12,268 nucleotides of DNA from contig JAATES010000269.1 in NCBI GenBank assembly GCA_015655615.1, positions 1-12,268 of the forward strand. The letters are read 5' to 3'. The notes under the pieces are model-generated. The model saw only the letters and a program-made list of their open reading frames with translations. It was not told the DNA's origin and did not search any database. This DNA comes from Actinomycetales bacterium (lineage in GTDB: Bacteria > Actinomycetota > Actinomycetes > Actinomycetales > Cellulomonadaceae). Of the stretch, positions 1 through 6,810 are shown in pieces. A program made the translations under genes and the position numbers. Position 1 is the stretch's first letter. Every line of letters begins with the position of its first letter.

Positions 1-862
1 CGTTCGGCGGGTCTGCGGTCACTCCCCACCAGTCGACGCTCGTCGCCCCCCGGGCGAGCACGCTCTTGGTCTCGATCCGCATCGCCACCTGCCTGCCCGA
101 GAACCTGTCCGGCTCCAGGACGTACAGCGGGACGCACGGCGCATGCAACGGGGCACCGTCCCAGCCGTACCTGGCCAGGTCGATGTCCTGGGAGGATTCG
201 AGCATCCCGGCCACCGCGCGGCCGCATGCCGTGCCCGTCTGTGCGAACCCGGCGAGCCGGGCCGGCAGGGAAAGCATCCGATGGGTCACGTCGAGTGGCA
301 CCACCGTCATGGGCATGTCCGCGTCGAGCACCACCTGAGCGGCCTCAGGGTCGGCATAGACGTTGAACTCCGCGGCCGGCGTGGTGTTCCCGCCCTCGAA
401 GTACGCACCGGCCATCGCGACGAGATGGTCGACGTTCGCCGCGATCGCCGGCTGCTGCAGCAAGGCCGTCGCCAGAGTGGTCAGGGGAGACAAGCTGAGG
501 ATCGTGAACCTCTCGCCGGTCGAGAGCAGCCGGATGATCGCCTCGGCACCGGATTCGGGCTGCACCTCGGCCCTGCGGCGGGGCAGGTGCGCCCCGTCCA
601 GTCCCGTGAGGCCCTGCCCATGCTCCGCCGTCACCAGAGGTCGGGCGAGGGGCCGAGGGTTTCCGGCGTGCACCGGGATGTCGGGGCGGCAGGCCAGCTC
701 CAGGAGCTTCAGGGCGTTCGGGACCGAATGCTCCAGTCCCCGGCTTCCGGCGACCGCGATCAGGGCCCTGACGTCGAACTCCTGCGGGAGCGCGAGGATC
801 GCGAAGATCGCAGCGGCCTGGTCCTGGCCGGGGTCGGTGAGGAGGATTGTCGGACGGGTCAT
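1..862 (-). CDS. Nucleoside hydrolase-like protein with degenerate active site (partial, 3' end beyond window)
   Basis: This is an inosine-uridine nucleoside hydrolase (IUNH) family fold. Members hydrolyse nucleosides to base and ribose using a bound Ca2+. The frame is open from the ATG at 862 to the window edge, giving about 287 codons; roughly 20-30 residues should lie outside. Family landmarks are TDPGQDQ at residues 9-15, MAGAYFEGGN and AAEFNVYADPEA in mid-protein, PLHAPC near residue 240, and VDWWGV near the end. Against the canonical enzyme several active-site residues differ: the first Asp is Leu8, the second Asp of the DD pair is Gln15, the VxGN Asn is Ser40, the HG motif His is Gln83, and the HDPC Asp is Ala241. 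Asp10, Asp14, His240 and the EFN motif remain. The start overlaps the upstream paralog's stop (ATGA), so translation is probably coupled; only a weak, distant purine run precedes it. It may be a pseudoenzyme, a regulatory subunit of its neighbour, or an enzyme with altered chemistry. Family assignment is secure; activity is open. Confidence 0.85.
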   Translation of the reverse strand, partial: MTRPTILLTDPGQDQAAAIFAILALPQEFDVRALIAVAGSRGLEHSVPNALKLLELACRPDIPVHAGNPRPLARPLVTAEHGQGLTGLDGAHLPRRRAEVQPESGAEAIIRLLSTGERFTILSLSPLTTLATALLQQPAIAANVDHLVAMAGAYFEGGNTTPAAEFNVYADPEAAQVVLDADMPMTVVPLDVTHRMLSLPARLAGFAQTGTACGRAVAGMLESSQDIDLARYGWDGAPLHAPCVPLYVLEPDRFSGRQVAMRIETKSVLARGATSVDWWGVTADPPN

Positions 863-1800
863 GGCAGCAGCGCGAGCCTCTCTGTGAGCAGGTCGAAGGC
901 CCGGGGCACATCGATGGCCGACATGAAGGACACATTGGGCACGCGACCTGAGACCCCCCACCAGTCCACGACCGTCATGCCGTCCGCGACCGTCCCGTCC
1001 ACGACAGCGCGAACGTTGAGGTCACGACCCTCGAAGAGCTCCGGCGCCACCAGGTAGAGCACTGCGCACGGATCGTGCAACGGACCGGCTTCCCAGCCGT
1101 ACTTCTCGATGTCGTAGACCTGGGAGAACTCGAGCATCTCGACGGCCGCCCGGGCGCATCGGCCGCCGCGCTCCCGCCAAGCAGCCAGTCGCTCAGCGGT
1201 GGTGCGCATGGTGTGCGTCACGTCCATGGAGATCACGGTCGTCGCGATCCCCGCCGTCAGCACCGCATCGGCCGCTTCGGGGTCGACGTAGCAGTTGAAG
1301 TCTCCCAGAGGGGTGATGTTCCCGCCCTCCCGGAAGCTGGCGATGATCGCGACGATCTCCTGAACGCGCTGCGCGATGTCGGGCGCCTTGCTCAGCGCCA
1401 ACGCGATGTTCGTCAGCGGCCCCAGAGCCACGAGGGTCACGGACCCCGGCGGTGCTGAACGCACCGTCCGGATGATGAAGTCGATGGCGCTCTCCGGCTG
1501 GACCTCGGCGGTCGGATCGGGCAGTGCCGGACCGTCGAGCCCGCTCTCACCGTGGACGTGCTCCGCCGTGACGAGCTTGCGCGCCAGCGGCCTGGCGGCT
1601 CCCGCGAAGATGGGCACCTCCGTCCGCTCCGCGAGCTCCATCACCTGCCTGGCTGCCCGGACCGTCATCGGAAGCGGCGCATTGCCTGCCACGACGGTGA
1701 TGCCCAGCACCTCGAGCTCGCTGCTGGCGAGGGCGAGCAGGATGGCGATCGCATCGTCCTGTCCGGGATCGGTGTCGATGATGATCCTCCTGACGGACAT
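859..1800 (-). CDS. Inosine-uridine-preferring nucleoside hydrolase (IUNH family)
   Basis: This cytoplasmic N-ribohydrolase is predicted to split an imported nucleoside into base and ribose. It has 313 residues, the usual family length. The Ca2+/ribose loop DTDPGQDD is intact at residues 9-16, followed by VAGN (Asn40), HVHGESG (His83), LGPLTN near 127, GNITP near 160, and HDPC (His242, Asp243). Two positions differ from the common consensus: the MGG stretch reads IIA at about 152-154, and the Glu of the xEFN motif is Asp167. It is closely related in pattern to the next gene downstream, sharing PLARxLVTAEH, GLDG, VQPES and DWWGV, so the two are tandem paralogs. The ATG is preceded by GGGAGG four bases upstream and overlaps the permease stop (TGATG). 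It is the fifth gene of the nucleoside transport operon. Substrate preference cannot be read from the sequence. Confidence 0.93.
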   Translation of the reverse strand: MSVRRIIIDTDPGQDDAIAILLALASSELEVLGITVVAGNAPLPMTVRAARQVMELAERTEVPIFAGAARPLARKLVTAEHVHGESGLDGPALPDPTAEVQPESAIDFIIRTVRSAPPGSVTLVALGPLTNIALALSKAPDIAQRVQEIVAIIASFREGGNITPLGDFNCYVDPEAADAVLTAGIATTVISMDVTHTMRTTAERLAAWRERGGRCARAAVEMLEFSQVYDIEKYGWEAGPLHDPCAVLYLVAPELFEGRDLNVRAVVDGTVADGMTVVDWWGVSGRVPNVSFMSAIDVPRAFDLLTERLALLP

Positions 1801-2690
1801 CAGCCCTCCCGTAGCTCGGAGAGATTGGCAGACTTGGCGCTGCCCCGTACCGATGCCGTGATCACGACGGCGACGATCACCACGACGTACGGAAGCATGA
1901 GCATCAGATTCGTATCGATCACCCCGACCATGTTGATCTGCGCCCAGATCCCGAAGTACGTCACGGCCCCGAAGAACGTCGCCGCCAGCGCCACCACGAT
2001 CGGGTGGGTGGCGCCGAGGATCACCGCCGCGAATGCCATCAGCCCGCGCCCCGCCTCCATCCCCGACGAGAACGATCCCAGCGGGCCGAGGGCGAGCTCC
2101 ACCCCCGCCAGCCCCGCCAGCACACCGCCGAGCCCCAGCCCCCACAGCCTGGCCCGAGGCAGCGACACCCCCGAACTGCGTGCCGCGAAGGGGTGGTCGC
2201 CCACCGCGGTGAGCCGCAGCCCGAACCGGGTGCGGCACACGACGAACCACACGGCTGCCACGATGAAGGGCGTCAGGATGGCGATGATCGACAATCGTCC
2301 CGGTGCGCCGTCGAGGAACGACAGCGGCCGGGGCAGCACGACATCCGAGTAGACGGTGCCCTCCTTGCCGTACAGCGCCACGATGCCAAGGATCGTCCCC
2401 CCGGCGCCCAAGGCGTTGACCCCGATGCCGACGATGATCGGGTTGGCCCGCAGACCCACGATGACCGCCCACATCACGATGGACATCGCCATGCTCGCCG
2501 TCACCGCGAGGACCACGGCCAGGGTGACGTTGGAGGTCTCCTTCGCCACCACCACCGAGACCATCGCACCGATGGACATCAGCCCGCCCAGCCCGAGGTG
2601 CCAGATCCCCGTGCGTTGGGAGAGCAGCCCGGCCATCGCCGCGAGAATCAGCGGCGCCGCGCTCTGCAGCACGGATGCGAATACGTCCAT
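1800..2690 (-). CDS. Nucleoside ABC transporter, second membrane permease (NupQ-like)
   Basis: This inner-membrane permease of the BPD_transp_2 type has 296 residues and is largely hydrophobic with about eight or nine predicted helices. It is the second of two permeases expected to form a heterodimeric channel, as in Bacillus subtilis NupP/NupQ. Family features visible are AGLLSQRTGIWHLGLGGLM near residues 20-38, matching the ...SERSGVxNIGLEGxM pattern of NupQ-type permeases, the small-residue helix GVLAGLAGVELAL, and a short basic C-terminus. An in-frame extension upstream to 2840 is not used: the ATG at 2690 has GGGAG at a spacing of eight bases and overlaps the preceding stop as TAATG. The stop overlaps the downstream hydrolase start by one base (TGATG). 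The specific substrate is inferred from the operon, not from this protein. Confidence 0.92.
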   Translation of the reverse strand: MDVFASVLQSAAPLILAAMAGLLSQRTGIWHLGLGGLMSIGAMVSVVVAKETSNVTLAVVLAVTASMAMSIVMWAVIVGLRANPIIVGIGVNALGAGGTILGIVALYGKEGTVYSDVVLPRPLSFLDGAPGRLSIIAILTPFIVAAVWFVVCRTRFGLRLTAVGDHPFAARSSGVSLPRARLWGLGLGGVLAGLAGVELALGPLGSFSSGMEAGRGLMAFAAVILGATHPIVVALAATFFGAVTYFGIWAQINMVGVIDTNLMLMLPYVVVIVAVVITASVRGSAKSANLSELREG

Positions 2691-3850
2691 TACGCCTTCT
2701 CCCTGAGCAGGATGGCCGGTTCCGTCGGCTCTTCGAGCACGGCGGGACGCGGAACGGGATCCTCCGGCATCGAGCTGCCGCCCCTGAGGCGGTCCTCCTC
2801 GGAGTCCGTGGAAGCAGCAGGCCTTCGGCGGCGTCTCCATCGTCCCGGGTAGCGGATCTGCGCAGTGACCAGGATCGCGATGATGCCGTTGAGCACCACG
2901 ATGGCCGAGGCGGGCAGGGACACCGAGATGGGAAGGAAGAGACCGGCTGCCGTGAGCATCCCGAAGAACGCCGCAGAGACGACAGCCCCCGAGACCGCCA
3001 GGCCGGCGACCAGCGCCACCAGCATCGCGTTGTTTCCGATCTCCGAGGACGTTCCGGCCACGAACTTGCCCGAGGCTCCCAGGATCTCCATCGCGCCGGC
3101 CAGACCGGCGAGCGCGCCGCTGATCGCGAAGGCCTTGATGCCGATCCTCTCAACCTTCACGCCCTGCCACTGCAGCATGATGCCGTTGCGGCCGGCGATG
3201 CCGCTGAGGACGCCGAACGAGGTCTTGGTGACCACCAGATAGACGACGACCACCACGGCGATCGTGATCCCGATGGTCACCGGGGACAGGCCATCGCTCC
3301 CGGAGATCCGCATGGCGTCCGGGACCCGGTCGGAGGTCGACCCCGAGGAGCTCGCAGACGAGCTGTTGGCAAGGAATCCCGAGAGGAGGAAGGCCACCAG
3401 GTACTCGGCCACGAAATTGGCCATGATCGTCGAGACGATCTCGTCCGCGCCGAACCGCACCCGGAGAAGACCCGGGATGGCGGACCAGACCGCACCACAG
3501 ACCATCGCCACGAGGACCGCCAACGTGATTCCCAGGACCGGCGGCAGTCCGTCGATGCGCGTCGTGACCGCGATGGCGCCGACAGCGCCCATGTAGTACT
3601 GCCCCAGACCACCGACGTTGAAGAATCCCGCACGGAAGCTCACCACCGCACCGAGGCCCATGATGAGCAGCGGCATGGTCCAGCGCAGCGACTGCCGCAG
3701 CGCGTTCTCCGAGCCGACGGACCCCTGGACGATCGCGCCGATCACGTCGCCCCCGGCGAATCCGAGAGCCTGCAGCACTATGACGAAGATCAGCACCGCC
3801 GCCACGATGGGAGCGAGCCTGCGCACCACCAGTTCCACCTGGTTGCTCAT
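2690..3850 (-). CDS. Nucleoside ABC transporter, first membrane permease (NupP-like)
   Basis: This inner-membrane permease of the BPD_transp_2 type has 386 residues and pairs with the next permease. Hydrophobic segments start at residues 12-31 and continue through about 330. The family pattern FNVGGLGQYYMG (77-88) and ISGALAGLAGAMEILG (243-258) identify it. Two unusual parts are visible: a Ser-rich stretch near 163-173 between helices, and a hydrophilic C-terminal tail of about 50 residues after the last helix, beginning with an Arg cluster at 339-343 and continuing acidic and Pro-rich. The ATG at 3850 is preceded by GGGAG at a spacing of seven bases and overlaps the ATPase stop as ATGA; the open frame further upstream is not used. 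The TAA stop overlaps the next permease start (TAATG). Import of nucleosides is inferred from the operon. Confidence 0.92.
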   Translation of the reverse strand: MSNQVELVVRRLAPIVAAVLIFVIVLQALGFAGGDVIGAIVQGSVGSENALRQSLRWTMPLLIMGLGAVVSFRAGFFNVGGLGQYYMGAVGAIAVTTRIDGLPPVLGITLAVLVAMVCGAVWSAIPGLLRVRFGADEIVSTIMANFVAEYLVAFLLSGFLANSSSASSSGSTSDRVPDAMRISGSDGLSPVTIGITIAVVVVVYLVVTKTSFGVLSGIAGRNGIMLQWQGVKVERIGIKAFAISGALAGLAGAMEILGASGKFVAGTSSEIGNNAMLVALVAGLAVSGAVVSAAFFGMLTAAGLFLPISVSLPASAIVVLNGIIAILVTAQIRYPGRWRRRRRPAASTDSEEDRLRGGSSMPEDPVPRPAVLEEPTEPAILLREKA

Positions 3851-5406
3851 GCTGCTGCTCCCGTCATGGCTGCGCCGATCCGGCCGATGTCGAAGGGCGC
3901 CGCGACGTCGAGAACGACCGCGCCGCCCAGGACCACGACGATGCGATCGCACACCTCGGCGAGCTCGTCGAGGTCGGACGAGATCAAGAGCACCGAGGCC
4001 CCGCTCTCACGCGACTTGCGCAACGCCCGCCACACGAACTCGACGGCCCCGAGGTCGAGGCCTCTCGTCGGCTGGGCAGCCACGATCACGGAAGCCCCGT
4101 CGTCGAGTTCCCGGGCAAGGATCACCTTCTGGGCATTGCCTCCGGACAACGAGGCCGCAGGCTGATTCACCGAGGTGAATCTCACGTCCCAGGCCTCCAG
4201 TGCCGCTGTCGCCTCACGTCTCAGCTGCGCTGCACGCACCATTCCCCGGCGTCGCCGCGACCCGACCATCAGCGGTGTCGCCCAGTTCTGCCAGAGCGGA
4301 CTGGCGCTGGACAGCCCCTGCGTGTTGCGGTCGAAGGGAATGATGCGCAGCCCGCGCGCCCGCCGCTCCAGCAGTCCGCGGTGGGTCATGTCCTCACCGG
4401 AGATCTCGACGACTCCTCGACTGGCCGGGCTGAGACCGGCAAGCACCTCCACGAGCGCGACCTGCCCGTTGCCTTCGACTCCTGCCACACCGACCATCTC
4501 TCCGGCATGCAGGTCCAAGCTGGCCGTCCGCAGTCCCGCACCTCCGGACGAGTCGGGACTCGTGACGGCGTCGAGTCGCGCCAGGACCGGCCCCCGCTGC
4601 GAGGGGGCTGGCGTGCCGGCGACAGCCACGGGAGGCATGGCCTCCGCCAGGCCGAGCACTGCGGCATCGTCCTCGGCGCTGTTCTCACTGCCGATGATGG
4701 CGTCGGCGAAGCCCCTCGGCGTCAGCGAGCCGGAGGGGACGGTGTCGAGGATCAGCTCGCCGCGACGCAGCACCGTGACGGTCTCCGCGATCTCCAGGAC
4801 CTCCCGGACCTTGTGCAGGACGACGATCACGGTGACGCCCGAGTCCCGCAATCGACGGATGTTGTCGAAGAGCCGGCCCACCGCGTTCGGCGGCAGCACG
4901 GCAGTGGGCTCATCGAGGATCAGCACCTTGGCATCACCGGCCAGGGCCCGCGCGATCTCCACCGCCTGCAACGTCTCGATGGGGAGGTCGCGCAGGGGGG
5001 CACCCGCCGACACCGTGACCCCTGTCCGATCCAGATACTCCTGCCAGCGGGCGTTGAGGCTCCGCCGGGAGAAGATCCTCCCCACACGGCGCGTCGACCC
5101 GTATTCGAGCGCCTCGGCCACCGTCATCGACGGTGGCAGCGCGAAACTCTGGTGGACCATCTCCACGCCCCGCGCCCGCGCCTCGAGGACGCCGCCGCTC
5201 ACCCCGGCCCCCGCCACCAGGACCTGCCCCGCGGCAGGTGCGACGATCCCCGCGACCACGCGCGCCAAGGTGGTCTTCCCGGCTCCGTTCTGCCCCACCA
5301 GGGCGTGGATCCTGCCGGGTTCGAAAGCGACGGAAACCCTGTCGATGGCGACAAAGTCTCCGAACTTCACTGTGATGTTGTCGCAGGTCACTGCCGACAC
5401 TGGCAT
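3847..5406 (-). CDS. Nucleoside ABC transporter, double ATPase subunit (NupO-like)
   Basis: This cytoplasmic energy-coupling subunit has two nucleotide-binding domains in one chain of 519 residues, the usual length for NupO/RbsA-type ATPases. Domain 1 has Walker A GQNGAGKT (38-45), Q-loop Gln86, Walker B VLILDEP (161-167) and switch His198, but its signature position reads LPIET (141-145) where relatives have LSVGM/LSGGQ. Domain 2 has a lysine-less Walker A region GVEGNGQ (309-315), common in this class, an intact LSGGN (420-424), Walker B VIVAAQP (440-446) and SSD in place of the switch His. The intact and degenerate halves fall into two composite sites, one consensus and one not. The start chosen is ATG 5406 because GGAGGA lies nine bases upstream; a GTG at 5436 in frame lacks such a site. 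The 3' end overlaps the first permease (ATGA). It is separated from the binding-protein gene by 87 bases holding a hairpin. Confidence 0.94.
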   Translation of the reverse strand: MPVSAVTCDNITVKFGDFVAIDRVSVAFEPGRIHALVGQNGAGKTTLARVVAGIVAPAAGQVLVAGAGVSGGVLEARARGVEMVHQSFALPPSMTVAEALEYGSTRRVGRIFSRRSLNARWQEYLDRTGVTVSAGAPLRDLPIETLQAVEIARALAGDAKVLILDEPTAVLPPNAVGRLFDNIRRLRDSGVTVIVVLHKVREVLEIAETVTVLRRGELILDTVPSGSLTPRGFADAIIGSENSAEDDAAVLGLAEAMPPVAVAGTPAPSQRGPVLARLDAVTSPDSSGGAGLRTASLDLHAGEMVGVAGVEGNGQVALVEVLAGLSPASRGVVEISGEDMTHRGLLERRARGLRIIPFDRNTQGLSSASPLWQNWATPLMVGSRRRRGMVRAAQLRREATAALEAWDVRFTSVNQPAASLSGGNAQKVILARELDDGASVIVAAQPTRGLDLGAVEFVWRALRKSRESGASVLLISSDLDELAEVCDRIVVVLGGAVVLDVAAPFDIGRIGAAMTGAAA

Positions 5407-5415
5407 GTCGTGGTC

Positions 5416-5421
5416 TCCTCC
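5416..5421 (-). promoter_or_regulatory. Ribosome binding site deciding the ATPase start
   Basis: Read on the minus strand this is GGAGGA, nine bases before the ATG at 5406. It favours that start over the in-frame GTG at 5436, whose upstream sequence falls in the flank of the hairpin and has no purine-rich site. Confidence 0.7.
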
Positions 5422-5446
5422 ATCTCGATGCGTCACGAACGGCCCA

Positions 5447-5486
5447 CGGGCTGTCCGTCGAGTGAACGGCCTCGACGGACAGCCCG
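5447..5486 (-). promoter_or_regulatory. Strong intergenic stem-loop between binding-protein and ATPase genes
   Basis: A perfect 16-bp inverted repeat: arm 5471-5486 pairs with arm 5447-5462 around an 8-base loop (5463-5470). In the transcript the first arm reads CGGGCTGTCCGTCGAG. It begins seven bases after the binding-protein stop codon (TGA at 5494-5496) and ends about 25 bases before the ATPase ribosome binding site. No T-run follows on either strand, so it does not look like a classical intrinsic terminator. Known parallels (malE-malF and other binding-protein operons) suggest a 3' barrier that protects the upstream mRNA and makes binding protein more abundant than the membrane complex; partial termination is the alternative. 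The structure is seen directly; the function is inferred. Confidence 0.8.
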
Positions 5487-5493
5487 CACTGGG

Positions 5494-6564
5494 TCAGGGC
5501 ATGTCGGTCGTGTACTCGATGTCGGTCGATCCGTCCTCGATGGACGGAAGCGCGGCCTCCACCGCCGCCTGGGCTGCGGCGAACCGGTCGCTGACGGCCT
5601 CGGTCGGGCTGGCGTCCGCGAAGACCACCTTGAGTGCGCTCCCCACCCCGGTCGCGTAGTTGCCACCCGCGAAGTCCTCCGCCATGACCATCGGGATGGT
5701 CTCGAGGACGGAGTCGGCGAAGGTCAGACCGGAGTATGCGATCGTCTGCTCCGGTGCGGTGTCGAACACCCCGGCGCTCGAGGCGATCAGGAACCGGTCG
5801 TCTCCTGCCTGTGCGGCGGCGATGGTGCCCGCATCCGCGCCGCCCGCATCGGTCTGGACCACATCGACACCACTCGAGAACAGCTGCTCGGCGACCTCTT
5901 GGGCCTTGGTGGCATCGTCGTAGCTTCCGACCACTCCGTAGCTGACCTCGACGCTGGGATCGACACTGGCGACACCGGCCGCGAAGGCGTTGTAGTCCGC
6001 TGCGATCAGGGCCTGAGTGTCGCCCATCACCATGCCGACCTTCTTGGTGTCCGTGAAGGTCGCGGCGAGGATTCCGGACACGTACATCAGCTTGTAGGAG
6101 TCATAGCTGACGGACAGGAGGTTCGGGATGACCGGATCCACCGGATCCGCATACAGGTGCAGGAACTTGATGTCCGGGTAGTCCGTGGCGACCGCGTTGA
6201 AGGCGTCCGCGATGCGGACGAACGAGGTCATGATCAAGGTGGGGCCGGTCTCGGCCACGTTGCGCAGCGTGGACTCATAGTCGGCTGCGTCCGCGACGTA
6301 CACGTTCTTGCTGGTCCACCCGTTCTCGGTCGCGTAGCTATCCATGCCCGCGATCTGACTGTCGATCACCGAGCCGTCGCCGGCCTGCTGGTCGTGGACC
6401 AGCACGATCGAGTTCTCCTCGGAGGACGCTGCGGCCGTCGGCGATTCCGCGGCCGATGTCGAAGCGGTGTCCGACCCGCTACAGGCGCTCAGCACGACCA
6501 GTGCCGCGCTGGCGACAAGGGCGGTCACGCCGTGTCGCAACCTGTGAAATGACGTTGATTTCAT
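5494..6564 (-). CDS. Bmp/PnrA-family nucleoside-binding lipoprotein (NupN-like)
   Basis: This is the extracytoplasmic substrate-binding protein of the ABC importer, 356 residues. It has a lipoprotein signal peptide: basic start (KSTSFHRLRHG), hydrophobic core, and lipobox LSAC with Cys28 as the lipidation site. A Ser/Thr/Ala/Glu-rich linker (about 29-50) follows, then a two-lobe binding fold beginning IVLVHDQQ. Family features of the Bmp domain (PF02608) include a YDSYKLMYVSGILAA helix, KKVGMVMGD, FAAGV, KAQEVAEQLFSSGVDVV and an alternating AGGADAG stretch. The first ligand loop, usually DxGxxNDxSFN in relatives, is different here (HDQQAGDGSVIDSQ). The ATG at 6564 has GGGAG ten bases upstream; the frame is open further upstream to 6645 but that part lacks a site and would bury the signal peptide. 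It is the first gene of the operon, facing the regulator. Nucleoside as ligand is a family-based inference. Confidence 0.9.
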   Translation of the reverse strand: MKSTSFHRLRHGVTALVASAALVVLSACSGSDTASTSAAESPTAAASSEENSIVLVHDQQAGDGSVIDSQIAGMDSYATENGWTSKNVYVADAADYESTLRNVAETGPTLIMTSFVRIADAFNAVATDYPDIKFLHLYADPVDPVIPNLLSVSYDSYKLMYVSGILAATFTDTKKVGMVMGDTQALIAADYNAFAAGVASVDPSVEVSYGVVGSYDDATKAQEVAEQLFSSGVDVVQTDAGGADAGTIAAAQAGDDRFLIASSAGVFDTAPEQTIAYSGLTFADSVLETIPMVMAEDFAGGNYATGVGSALKVVFADASPTEAVSDRFAAAQAAVEAALPSIEDGSTDIEYTTDMP

Positions 6565-6648
6565 AGTGGTGCAGCTCCCGCGTTCTGGTAGGGATATCGG
6601 TGGGTCTGGCAGGGTGTCCACGCTATGAATCACCTGTTTCGCCATCTC

Positions 6649-6663
6649 GGAAATGTCGTTTCC
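6649..6663. repeat. Short palindrome GGAAA-N5-TTTCC, candidate operator
   Basis: A perfect 5-bp inverted repeat with a 5-base centre lies 85 bases upstream of the lipoprotein ATG. It is short enough to be chance, but it sits in the only shared regulatory region and has the form of a dimer-binding site. Confidence 0.3.
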
Positions 6664-6675
6664 CTTCTGTTACGT

Positions 6676-6685
6676 TTTGTTCCAC
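6676..6685. repeat. Left copy of a 10-bp inverted pair (with 6801-6810), candidate operator half
   Basis: TTTGTTCCAC here is the exact reverse complement of GTGGAACAAA at 6801-6810, 115 bases away. One copy lies about 110 bases from the lipoprotein start and the other 30 bases before the regulator start. This arrangement would suit a regulator that controls both divergent promoters. Function is inference. Confidence 0.4.
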
Positions 6686-6693
6686 TTTGTGCC

Positions 6694-6709
6694 TTGTCAT
6701 TGTCACAAT
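6694..6709. repeat. TTGTCA direct repeat and ATTGTCACAAT palindrome, candidate operator
   Basis: TTGTCA occurs twice in tandem (6694-6699, 6700-6705), and the second copy sits inside the near-perfect palindrome ATTGT-C-ACAAT (6699-6709). A further GTCA follows at 6713-6716. MocR regulators of known type bind short direct repeats near their promoters, so this is a plausible site, but no binding motif for this regulator is known to me. Confidence 0.4.
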
Positions 6710-6800
6710 CAGGTCACGATGTCGCGCCGTTTCGTTGGAATGCCAGCACATTGAACACGTCATCGGACCGCGGTCTTGGCATCCAGAAATTCAGAAATAT

Positions 6801-6810
6801 GTGGAACAAA
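6801..6810. repeat. Right copy of the 10-bp inverted pair (with 6676-6685)
   Basis: GTGGAACAAA, the exact reverse complement of the left copy. It lies 29 bases before the regulator ATG, in a position where bound protein would block transcription of the regulator itself. It is preceded by two CAGAAAT repeats (6784-6790, 6792-6798). Confidence 0.35.

Noticed and set aside
1801..3153. A long minus-strand open frame fusing the 859-1800 hydrolase with sequence further upstream
   Set aside because: The upstream part overlaps both permease genes in another frame and is Arg/Gly/Ser-rich shadow sequence. The hydrolase has its own ATG with GGGAGG.
2675..4165. A 496-codon plus-strand open frame opposite the permeases
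   Set aside because: Its composition is that of an antisense shadow (Asp/Arg/His-rich) and it has no ribosome site. The minus strand has convincing membrane proteins.
5447..5486. Intrinsic transcription terminator
   Set aside because: The stem is strong but no T-run follows in either direction, and the downstream genes belong to the same transporter. Partial termination is still possible.
4381..6552. A 723-codon plus-strand open frame opposite the ATPase and binding-protein genes
   Set aside because: It is low-complexity Arg/His/Asp/Gly-rich translation typical of the antisense of high-GC genes and has no family motif, while the opposite strand encodes clear ABC transporter proteins.
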